A stretch of 5,569 nt of DNA from positions 1 to 5,569 of the forward strand of contig CAZQSL010000177.1 of NCBI GenBank assembly GCA_964595945.1, given 5' to 3'. The notes beneath the pieces were generated by a model. That model was given only the letters and a program-made list of their open reading frames with translations, was not told the origin of the DNA and searched no databases. The stretch's first letter is position 1. Every line of letters starts with the position of its first letter. Source of the stretch: CAZQSL01 sp964595945. Lineage in GTDB: Bacteria > UBP15 > UBA6099 > JAJRTR01. Positions 1 to 5,535 of this stretch are shown here, in pieces. A program made the position numbers and the translations under genes.

Positions 1-846
1 GGCACGGCCGCAACGAATATCGGCACAGCCGGCGGCAACACAAGCATCGGCAATGTCAACAGCACCAATGCCATCAACGGCACAACCGGCATCACGGGCG
101 CGACAAGCATCAATACCACAGGCAACGCGGCAACAACCATTGGCAACACGAACGCTGCCACAACCGTAACATCACGCGGCGGCAACAGCAGCCAGACGAT
201 TGCCAACGGCGTATCCACCATGTCAACGAATGCCTCTGCAAATCTGAACACCAGTAACCTCACGGACGCTACATCGGGCACAAGCGGCGCAAACAGTGTC
301 ATCATTAAAGGTACAAACGCGACTCAGGCAGTGGCCGACAATAATGGCAAAGTAACGAACCAGACCGGTGTCGCTGAGGAGTCGACAGCATCCATGACTC
401 TGACCAACGGCTTCGGCAACACGCACGGCATCGTGATTTCCGAAACTAAAACAGTCGTTTCCGGCGGCGTGCAGTCGTCAGCTATTATCCTCGATGACAA
501 CGGCGCCACTTTCAGCAACACGGCAAACGGAGCACCGGTACAGGTACATGGTGTCGCTGATGCCACAAGCGACAATGACGCAGTGAATCTGCACCAGTTC
601 AGAGACAGACTCGATGATGTATATCGCGGAATCGCGAGCACTATAGCTCTGGCTTCCATCCCTGCCCCAGCCCCCGGCAAGAGTATTTCCATTGGCGCGG
701 GATTCGGCAACTACAAGGGTGAAAACGCCGTCGCCATCGGCGGCAAGGCAGTGGTCGGGAAAGAAAAGAACGTTTCCCTGTCCATCGGCACAAGCGTCAC
801 GGGCGGAAGCTGCACGACAGGCGCAGGAGTCGGCTGGAGTTTCTGA
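1..846 (+). CDS. Trimeric autotransporter adhesin (YadA-like), C-terminal part, 5' truncated by window edge
   Basis: The reading frame is open from base 1, so the gene begins upstream; the ATG at 220 is internal. The visible 281 residues are the end of a surface adhesin. Residues 1-70 are Thr/Asn/Gly/Ala-rich with short beta-type repeats, and residues 71-182 continue as low-complexity passenger. Residues 183-200 (HGVADATSDNDAVNLHQF) match the neck motif that precedes YadA anchors. Residues 201-281 are the anchor: a coiled-coil-like helix, a Pro/Ala turn and PGKS, then four alternating beta strands ending in GVGWSF, with the terminal aromatic residue expected for BAM-dependent outer-membrane insertion. 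In this family three chains jointly form a 12-strand barrel and the passenger projects from the cell for adhesion. The single Cys at residue 271 is unusual. The ligand cannot be deduced. The family call is secure; full length and N-terminal signal are not visible. Confidence 0.9.
   Translation, partial: GTAATNIGTAGGNTSIGNVNSTNAINGTTGITGATSINTTGNAATTIGNTNAATTVTSRGGNSSQTIANGVSTMSTNASANLNTSNLTDATSGTSGANSVIIKGTNATQAVADNNGKVTNQTGVAEESTASMTLTNGFGNTHGIVISETKTVVSGGVQSSAIILDDNGATFSNTANGAPVQVHGVADATSDNDAVNLHQFRDRLDDVYRGIASTIALASIPAPAPGKSISIGAGFGNYKGENAVAIGGKAVVGKEKNVSLSIGTSVTGGSCTTGAGVGWSF
13..210 (+). repeat. Degenerate short peptide repeats in the adhesin passenger
   Basis: Translated in the adhesin frame, this stretch is built of imperfect units of about 8-20 residues centred on T-(N/S/T)-(I/V)-(G/N): TNIG, TSIG, TSIN, TTIG, TTVT and QTIANG occur in order, with Asn/Ala/Gly/Thr spacers between them. 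The bases repeat loosely too (ACAAGCATC and ACAACCATT variants). Such spacing is typical of beta-structured head or stalk segments of surface fibres. The array probably extends upstream of the window. The unit boundaries are my own alignment by eye. Confidence 0.5.
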
Positions 847-861
847 GTCTCAGTCACATAA

Positions 862-895
862 GCAAGCCGGGTAAAATGGTATTGAACCGGCTTGC
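862..895 (+). other. Hairpin just after the adhesin stop codon
   Basis: GCAAGCCGG (862-870) and its exact complement CCGGCTTGC (887-895) form a 9-bp GC-rich stem with a 16-base loop, 15 bases after the adhesin stop. No run of T follows, so it is not a convincing intrinsic terminator. It could protect the 3' end of the transcript or be fortuitous. It overlaps the start of the doubtful short ORF at 876. Confidence 0.4.
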
Positions 896-1082
896 GCCGG
901 CCACCACGAATTCGGAGGGGGCCACGCTCCGGGCACACATCGTCGTTCGGAATCCGTCCTCCCCCGATGCCGCGCCATTTTCCTGCATCATCGCGCAAGC
1001 AGCATTTTTGATGACAGCCGAAGTTTCAAAGGCATTGTGCGCCGTATGGCGACAGTCAGCCTATAGCGGTACCCCGAAATGA
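876..1082 (+). CDS. Doubtful 68-codon ORF, unrecognised
   Basis: An ATG-started frame of 68 codons lies between the adhesin and its downstream terminator. I do not recognise the product. It is rich in Ala, Ser and Pro, has two Cys and one Trp, and has no signal peptide, membrane segment or known motif that I can identify. The start is poorly supported: there is no purine-rich ribosome binding site in the usual place, and the start codon falls in the loop of the 862-895 hairpin. If transcribed, it would share the adhesin message and end before the terminator. It may equally be 3' untranslated sequence that happens to be open. Confidence 0.2.
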   Translation: MVLNRLAPATTNSEGATLRAHIVVRNPSSPDAAPFSCIIAQAAFLMTAEVSKALCAVWRQSAYSGTPK

Positions 1083-1137
1083 CTTGTAACTGGCTGTTAC
1101 CGCAAGACCAGCCTGTTATCAAGCCTCCTTAGAACAG

Positions 1138-1170
1138 CGGCTGCCAATTTCTGATTGGCAGCCGTTTTTT
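1138..1170 (+). terminator. Intrinsic terminator downstream of the adhesin
   Basis: CGGCTGCCAAT (1138-1148) and ATTGGCAGCCG (1154-1164) make a perfect 11-bp stem with a 5-base loop (TTCTG), followed immediately by six T (1165-1170). This is a textbook rho-independent terminator for + strand transcripts. Read on the other strand it lacks a T-run, so it is one-directional. It ends the adhesin transcript, including the untranslated or doubtful-ORF stretch 847-1137, and insulates the kinase gene from read-through. Confidence 0.92.
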
Positions 1171-1201
1171 CCATTCGCCCGGCGCATATTGAACTGTGAC
1201 T

Positions 1202-1217
1202 TGGCACATCGACTGAG
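1202..1217 (+). promoter_or_regulatory. Possible sigma-54 promoter, good -24 box and poor -12 box
   Basis: The sequence has a full TGGCAC (1202-1207, preceded by T) as in the -24 element of RpoN promoters. At the correct spacing the -12 element reads CTGAG, keeping the G but not the C of the conserved GC. It lies about 170 bp before the kinase start, after the adhesin terminator. Because the downstream regulator is of the sigma-54 activator family, autoregulation would make sense, but the mismatch at -12 makes this a weak candidate. Confidence 0.22.
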
Positions 1218-1236
1218 CGAAGCGAAAAATCTTGCT

Positions 1237-1251
1237 TACTGAGTTTCAGTA
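1237..1251 (+). promoter_or_regulatory. Operator-like perfect dyad TACTGA-GTT-TCAGTA
   Basis: Two perfect 6-base half-sites, TACTGA (1237-1242) and TCAGTA (1246-1251), are separated by 3 bases. This geometry suits a dimeric helix-turn-helix regulator. It sits about 140 bp before the kinase start and about 50 bp before the TATAAT hexamer, a plausible position for an activator or repressor site. As RNA it would be a weak AT-rich hairpin with a tight loop, so a DNA site is more likely. The binding protein is unknown. Confidence 0.35.
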
Positions 1252-1253
1252 GT

Positions 1254-1297
1254 AATCAGGATCAGTATTCACTGGCGGTGATATCAATACCCTGATT
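1254..1297 (+). promoter_or_regulatory. Compound interrupted dyad upstream of the kinase
   Basis: Three nested complementary segments share one axis: AATCAGG/CCTGATT (1254-1260 with 1291-1297), GTATT/AATAC (1265-1269 with 1286-1290) and CAC/GTG (1270-1272 with 1278-1280). That gives 15 pairs, interrupted by the one-sided insertions ATCA (1261-1264) and ATATC (1281-1285). It ends 5 bp before the TATAAT at 1303, so it would overlap the -35 region of that promoter. It may be an operator, or a folded leader element if transcription starts farther upstream. Confidence 0.3.
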
Positions 1298-1302
1298 CGC
1301 AC

Positions 1303-1308
1303 TATAAT
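1303..1308 (+). promoter_or_regulatory. Candidate -10 hexamer TATAAT for the kinase gene
   Basis: This is an exact TATAAT in an AT-rich stretch (ACTATAATATAAAGG) 81 bases before the kinase start. No good -35 hexamer stands 16-18 bp upstream; the nearest candidate is GTGATA (1278-1283) at 19 bp. A promoter here would therefore probably need an activator, which fits the dyads lying directly upstream. Transcription would begin near 1315 and give a leader of about 75 bases. Confidence 0.35.
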
Positions 1309-1389
1309 ATAAAGGTTTGTACTGCATGGATTAACTGCATAGAATATCGTTATCGTATAAGCTGTAACTTATGTATTTACGAGACAACC

Positions 1390-3981
1390 ATGACTGTAAA
1401 TTACTATTGCTATTACTATCCAATGTTGATTGCCGCCCTCGTCGGTGTTGGGAATGCCATCTATTTGTCCCGGCACTACCGCGAGTCAAGGGCAGCGTCC
1501 ATGCTTTTCTGGTTGATGCTCAGTTTCTCGGCCTGGTGCATGACCTATTTTCTTGAGTTCTCGCTGGCCGTGCCGGAGTGGAAACTTGCTGCCACCAAAT
1601 TACGCCCGCTGTTTGCCTGTATTTTACTCAACCTCGGCGCATTGCTGGCACTGCGCTTTCGCAACAGGAATATCCGGCTGAGCACAGCGGCTGTCCTGTT
1701 GCTTGCCATCTTTCCAATGTTCATCATTTCTATTGCGCTCACATCGAGTTACCACGAACTTTTCATATATAATTGCCTAATTGCATACAAGACTGCAAAT
1801 GTATGGATTCCAGACTATGATCTAGGATCAGTATATCTTTTCTACCAAGTTTATTACACGGCGATGCTTGTTGCAATTACCGTGATTATTATCCCTTCGA
1901 TTGTACACGCGGGTAAGTCTTCCCGCCAAACGAGCCTCGCCATGCTAATGGCCTTTCCGTTACCGGTGGTTGTGGATGCGATGTATTTTAACGGAATATC
2001 ATTTGTCCCACACATCAACATTTCCGGGTTTCTGTATGTGGCGACTCAGATATACCTTTTTGCGACATTCAGGAAATATGACTTTTATCAGGATATATTG
2101 CTGCCTGTCGAGCGTGGAGAAGCATTCGAAACGACTGACGAGAGCATGCTTATTCTGGATGAGAGAAGCCGCATAGCAGACCTAAACAGCGCTGCGATAA
2201 AAAAATTCGAAGTCCATGGAAACTGCATCGGCAAAACATCCGAAAGCACTTTTAAGTGGTGGCCGGATGTTCAGGAATTATTTGTTACCAGAGAGCCGGT
2301 TTCTAAAAAAATTGAGATTGAAACTAATAGTGAAAAAAGGATATATATTTTGTCGGTTTCCCCCATCATCGGACGCTTGGTACGAATATCCGGAAGGTTC
2401 GCCGTTTTTCATGACATAACCGAGCAGGAACTGGCCAAACGCGCGGCGGAAGAGGCCAACCGGGCGAAAAGCAACTTCATTTCCAATATGAGCCATGAAA
2501 TCCGTACGCCAATGCACGCGATCCTCGGTTTATCGAGGTTCATGCTCGATTCCTCCCTCGATATGGAACAGAAGAAATTCGCGGAAGGCATCCACGTTTC
2601 GGCGGAAACACTGCTCGGCATTATCAACGACATGCTCGATATTTCAAAAATAGAGACAGGCAATATTTCCATCGAATCCCGTCCTTTCTGCCTTTCGGAT
2701 ATTGTACAGCGGACCGTATTGCTTCTGTCCTCAAAGTCAGCGGAAAAGAAAATTACTATCAATGTAGAATACAGTGAGAACGCGCCCCGTCATTTCCTGG
2801 GAGACAGCATCCGGGTACAGCAGATTCTATTGAATCTTATCAGCAACGCAATAAAATTCACTGAGTGCGGCCATATTACGGTGCGTGTCCTTCATGACGA
2901 CCATACCTTAACGTCCGAACCAGTCGCCATCGAAGTCGAGGACACCGGTATAGGCTTGAACGAAGAAACACTGGCAAGGATTTTCGACAGGTTCTACCAG
3001 GGCGCTACATCAGCCTCCGGAGGCGAAGGAACGGGGCTTGGACTCGCTATCACGAAGGAACTTGTCGAACTTATGGACGGCACGATTTCCGTGAAAAGCT
3101 GCTTGAGAGAAGGAACACTTTTCCGTGTCGAATTACCACTGCCGGTTTTTACCGACGAAATATCACGTCAGGATTCAGTTCTAGCTTCTTTGCCGGATAA
3201 TGTTGTTCTCCCTGGAGTCTGTGTGCTGATAGCGGAAGATATCGAAATGAACCGCTTCATTGCAACGAGGATTCTGAAAAGCATCGGATGCAAAGTGGAT
3301 GCCGCATGTAATGGCCACGAAGCAGTCATGCGTGCCTCGGAAAGGCAATATGATTTGATTCTCATGGATTGTCGTATGCCGGATATGGATGGCATTGAGG
3401 CGGCCCGGTGGATTCGTCTGTCAGAGCAGAACAACAAACGAACTCCCATTGTTGCACTTACAGCCGGAGCCTTCGCAACCAACCGCGCGGCATGCCTCGA
3501 AGCCGGGATGGACGATTTTCTGGCGAAACCTTTTACTCTGTCGCAACTCTTGATGATTGTGGCAAAACACTGCCCTGACAAGCTGAATTCCAGCGCGGTG
3601 AGCGCCATGTCGTCACAAGTTGAATCATATGCGAACGTCAACCATAAAGATTCTGTTTTCTTCAACCGAAGCGCAGCGCTTGAACTTGCCGGAAACGAAG
3701 AGTTCCTCGAGGCAATCATTCTTTCGCTGAAGCGAAAAGCGCCGGATATCATAAGCCGGCTGTCATCATGCATAGAAGCAGGCGACATGGATTGTGTGGC
3801 ACGCATGGCCCACTCTCTCAAGGGAGCTTTTGCCCAGATATTTGCCGACAATGCAAAAAATGCGGCTGAATATCTCGAATCGGCTGCCGAGCAGAATGAT
3901 GCGCGAAAAACGGCAGATGCCTTTTTGATGCTTGATAAAGAAGTGAAACGGCTGATTGCAGGAATGAGTCATCAGCCATGA
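1390..3981 (+). CDS. Membrane hybrid sensor histidine kinase: 7TM-PAS-HisKA-HATPase-REC-HPt
   Basis: An 863-residue inner-membrane kinase. Residues 1-230 hold seven hydrophobic helices (about 9-27, 38-58, 72-89, 97-118, 148-171, 181-199, 209-227) resembling the histidine-kinase N-terminal 7TM family, including its AW..TYFLE segment. Residues 231-345 form a PAS-like domain ending in the usual FHDITE, followed by a short signalling helix. The H-box NMSHEIRTPM has H369. The ATPase shows N486 (N-box), DTGIG at 518-522 and GEGTGLGL at 545-552. The receiver has E616/D617, phosphoacceptor D660, T691 and K713. The C-terminal HPt has AHSLKG with H808. All phosphotransfer residues are present, so a complete H369-D660-H808 relay is expected, as in BarA- or ArcB-type kinases. 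The ATG at 1390 is preceded only by a weak GAG (1381-1383), but the next in-frame ATG (1423) has no better site and would cut into helix 1. The likely partner is the regulator at 4103. The signal is unknown. Confidence 0.95.
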   Translation: MTVNYYCYYYPMLIAALVGVGNAIYLSRHYRESRAASMLFWLMLSFSAWCMTYFLEFSLAVPEWKLAATKLRPLFACILLNLGALLALRFRNRNIRLSTAAVLLLAIFPMFIISIALTSSYHELFIYNCLIAYKTANVWIPDYDLGSVYLFYQVYYTAMLVAITVIIIPSIVHAGKSSRQTSLAMLMAFPLPVVVDAMYFNGISFVPHINISGFLYVATQIYLFATFRKYDFYQDILLPVERGEAFETTDESMLILDERSRIADLNSAAIKKFEVHGNCIGKTSESTFKWWPDVQELFVTREPVSKKIEIETNSEKRIYILSVSPIIGRLVRISGRFAVFHDITEQELAKRAAEEANRAKSNFISNMSHEIRTPMHAILGLSRFMLDSSLDMEQKKFAEGIHVSAETLLGIINDMLDISKIETGNISIESRPFCLSDIVQRTVLLLSSKSAEKKITINVEYSENAPRHFLGDSIRVQQILLNLISNAIKFTECGHITVRVLHDDHTLTSEPVAIEVEDTGIGLNEETLARIFDRFYQGATSASGGEGTGLGLAITKELVELMDGTISVKSCLREGTLFRVELPLPVFTDEISRQDSVLASLPDNVVLPGVCVLIAEDIEMNRFIATRILKSIGCKVDAACNGHEAVMRASERQYDLILMDCRMPDMDGIEAARWIRLSEQNNKRTPIVALTAGAFATNRAACLEAGMDDFLAKPFTLSQLLMIVAKHCPDKLNSSAVSAMSSQVESYANVNHKDSVFFNRSAALELAGNEEFLEAIILSLKRKAPDIISRLSSCIEAGDMDCVARMAHSLKGAFAQIFADNAKNAAEYLESAAEQNDARKTADAFLMLDKEVKRLIAGMSHQP

Positions 3982-4040
3982 ATAACGACTTCCAATTGAT
4001 TATTACCTGTTGACAAAATGTCCGCGAATTGCCTCATTCA

Positions 4041-4068
4041 TTGTGTTTCTATTATGATAAGCTATAAT
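4041..4068 (+). promoter_or_regulatory. Candidate sigma-70-type promoter of the regulator gene
   Basis: An exact -10 hexamer TATAAT (4063-4068) lies 16 bp after a weak -35, TTGTGT (4041-4046). It is 34 bases before the regulator start codon, giving a leader of about 25-28 bases that contains the ribosome binding site. The region is clearly AT-rich against its coding neighbours. It would allow the regulator to be made independently of the kinase. Confidence 0.45.
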
Positions 4069-4093
4069 TGCATATTGGCCACTCATACATGAT

Positions 4094-4097
4094 GGAG
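4094..4097 (+). promoter_or_regulatory. Ribosome binding site GGAG that fixes the regulator start
   Basis: GGAG stands 5 bases before the ATG at 4103, a close but workable spacing. It is much better than anything before the kinase gene and supports 4103 as the true start. The protein then begins directly with the first receiver strand, MRILMIEDD, as usual for the family. Confidence 0.75.
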
Positions 4098-4102
4098 AAT
4101 CA

Positions 4103-5479
4103 ATGAGAATACTGATGATCGAAGACGACGAGTTATTTGCCGACTGGGTGGATACCCGTCTGCAGTCGGAAGGCTATGAAATTGTATGGGCCAAAAGCGG
4201 AGAAGAAGGACTCGAAAAAACCGGTGCTTACAAATACCCCATCGCACTCATCGACTATAAGCTTCCTGGAATTAACGGACTCGAAACCATCGAAAGAATG
4301 CGACGGCTTTCACCTGCCACCCGGATCGTATTCTTCACATCATACGGCGATCACAAACTGGCGCTTAAAAGCCTGCAACTCGGAGCATCAGAATATCTGA
4401 ACAAACCGTTCAATTTCGACAATTTGAGTTTCATAGTTTACAGACTGCTCAAACACACGGAACCGCTGAACTCAGGCTATCCTGATGACAAAACCATTGT
4501 TGCGCTTGACTCCGTTATCTATAAGAGCGCCATCATGAACGATATCGTTACAAGAATCCCTCAAATCGCCGCAGCCGAAATGTCAGTGCTTATTTCAGGC
4601 GAAACCGGAACAGGGAAGGATTTCATCACACAGGCTATTCTATCTCACCCATCGAATCCACGCTTACGAAAACCAATGTTTTCCGTCAACTGTATCGCCA
4701 TACCGGACAATCTTGTCGAAAGCGAACTATTCGGACACGCAAAAGGCTCGTTCACTGGCGCTGTCACTGACAAAAAAGGGTTTTTCGAAGAAGCCAACGG
4801 TGGGACGATCTTCCTTGATGAAATTTCCGGCGCTTCGAGCGCAATTCAGGGAAAACTCCTTCGCATACTCGAAAATGGACATTATTACCGACTGGGCGAC
4901 ACTACATCCCGTACTACAAATGTGGTCGTCATCGCGGCCACAAACAGAAACCTGATAGAAGATGTGGAAAGCGGCCAATTCAGAAAAGACCTATATTACC
5001 GGCTGAGCGGCATCCAAATCGAACTTCCATGTCTTCGCGAACGCCGCGAAGACATCCTGCCTCTTGCGAAACATTTTCTCATGCAAGCCAATAACGCAAG
5101 AGGTAAAACAGCATACTTCACGCCATCAGCGCTTGACGCACTTGAATCCGCTGACTGGCCCGGCAACATAAGACAACTCAAAAACACTGTCGTATCCGCT
5201 GTCATTCTCACTCAACAAGATGCCATTGACGCCGATGTACTTCCCTCAAGCATCCGCAATTTTTGCAACCAGAACGACTCCCCGTCCGCCAGCATCATTC
5301 CCATTGCCCATGTTAGAGAAGAATCCGCCACAAAAGCTGAACGTGAATATATTGTCAGCGTGCTGAAAAAACATCATGGCAACATAACCGCAGCAGCTCA
5401 CGAAGCCGGTATCAATCGTCAAAACATGACAAAGAAGATAAAAAAATTGGGTGTCGATCCTAATGAATTCAGGGCATGA
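4103..5479 (+). CDS. NtrC-family sigma-54-dependent response regulator (REC-AAA+-HTH)
   Basis: A 458-residue cytoplasmic transcription activator of normal length for the family. The receiver (1-115) has acidic residues E7-D9, phosphoacceptor D51, T79 and K101. The AAA+ domain (about 137-370) has Walker A GETGTGKD with K172, the sigma-54-contacting loop as GSFTGA (215-220), Walker B TIFLDE with D239/E240, sensor I ATNRN, the arginine-finger segment FRKDLYYRL with R294 and R300, and sensor II WPGNIRQLKN with R357. The C-terminal Fis-type HTH lies at about 413-450 (NITAAAHEAGINRQNMTKK). The intact loop and ATPase motifs say it can remodel RNA polymerase-sigma-54 after phosphorylation and oligomerisation. 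The kinase directly upstream on the same strand, ending in an HPt, is the expected donor (H808 to D51). Deviations such as Ser for Ala in the loop and Asp for Glu in Walker A are mild. The target promoters are not known. Confidence 0.96.
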   Translation: MRILMIEDDELFADWVDTRLQSEGYEIVWAKSGEEGLEKTGAYKYPIALIDYKLPGINGLETIERMRRLSPATRIVFFTSYGDHKLALKSLQLGASEYLNKPFNFDNLSFIVYRLLKHTEPLNSGYPDDKTIVALDSVIYKSAIMNDIVTRIPQIAAAEMSVLISGETGTGKDFITQAILSHPSNPRLRKPMFSVNCIAIPDNLVESELFGHAKGSFTGAVTDKKGFFEEANGGTIFLDEISGASSAIQGKLLRILENGHYYRLGDTTSRTTNVVVIAATNRNLIEDVESGQFRKDLYYRLSGIQIELPCLRERREDILPLAKHFLMQANNARGKTAYFTPSALDALESADWPGNIRQLKNTVVSAVILTQQDAIDADVLPSSIRNFCNQNDSPSASIIPIAHVREESATKAEREYIVSVLKKHHGNITAAAHEAGINRQNMTKKIKKLGVDPNEFRA

Positions 5480-5505
5480 TTATTTCTCATTTAGTAACCA
5501 TTCAC

Positions 5506-5535
5506 GGCCCGAATTCCCCGGGCCAAACCGGGAAT
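5506..5535 (+). other. Overlapping alternative hairpins after the regulator gene
   Basis: GGCCCG (5506-5511) pairs with CGGGCC (5519-5524). Alternatively ATTCCC plus GG (5513-5518, 5520-5521) pairs with CCGGGAAT (5528-5535) with C5519 bulged. The two folds share bases and exclude one another. No T-run follows (the next bases are CGGAAAAAGTTCTC), so this is at best a weak or factor-dependent terminator of the regulator transcript. The rest of 5480-5569 shows no gene. Confidence 0.35.

Larger units (their letters stand above)
3982..4102 (+). other. AT-rich gap between kinase and regulator genes
   Basis: These 121 bases carry no gene and no terminator-like hairpin, so read-through from the kinase into the regulator is possible. 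The gap holds a perfect -35-like TTGACA (4010-4015) with no acceptable -10 at 16-18 bp, the promoter-like pair at 4041-4068, and a five-codon frame from ATG 4089 (MMENQ) whose stop overlaps the regulator start as ATGA. Confidence 0.6.

Noticed and set aside
1..210. Repetitive DNA as CRISPR or tandem satellite
   Set aside because: The units are degenerate, vary in length and make sense only as peptide repeats in the adhesin frame.
324..710. 128-codon open frame on the - strand
   Set aside because: It is the complement of the Thr/Ala/Gly-rich adhesin passenger, where stop codons are rare on the other strand; no domain is seen.
220..846. Adhesin starting at ATG 220
   Set aside because: The frame is open to base 1 with the same repeat character and there is no ribosome binding site or signal peptide at 220, so the ATG is internal.
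711..998. 95-codon open frame on the - strand
   Set aside because: It overlaps the adhesin anchor antisense, is rich in Arg, Pro and Gly, and resembles no family.
1371..1556. 61-codon frame starting 19 bases before the kinase gene
   Set aside because: It runs in another frame through the first kinase helices, and its product has no convincing features. The kinase frame carries the clear domains.
3168..3851. 227-codon open frame on the - strand
   Set aside because: It lies wholly antisense to the receiver and HPt part of the kinase, whose motifs are all intact. The antisense product has low-complexity Ser/Arg/Ala composition and no recognisable domain.
4010..4038. Consensus TTGACA as promoter -35 of the regulator
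   Set aside because: No acceptable -10 occurs 16-18 bp downstream (CTCATT at 17 bp). The TATAAT at 4063 is far too distant to pair with it.
4075..4091. TTGGCCAC as a -24 box of a sigma-54 promoter
   Set aside because: The GC of the -12 element is missing at the required spacing, and the start point would fall inside the regulator's ribosome binding region.
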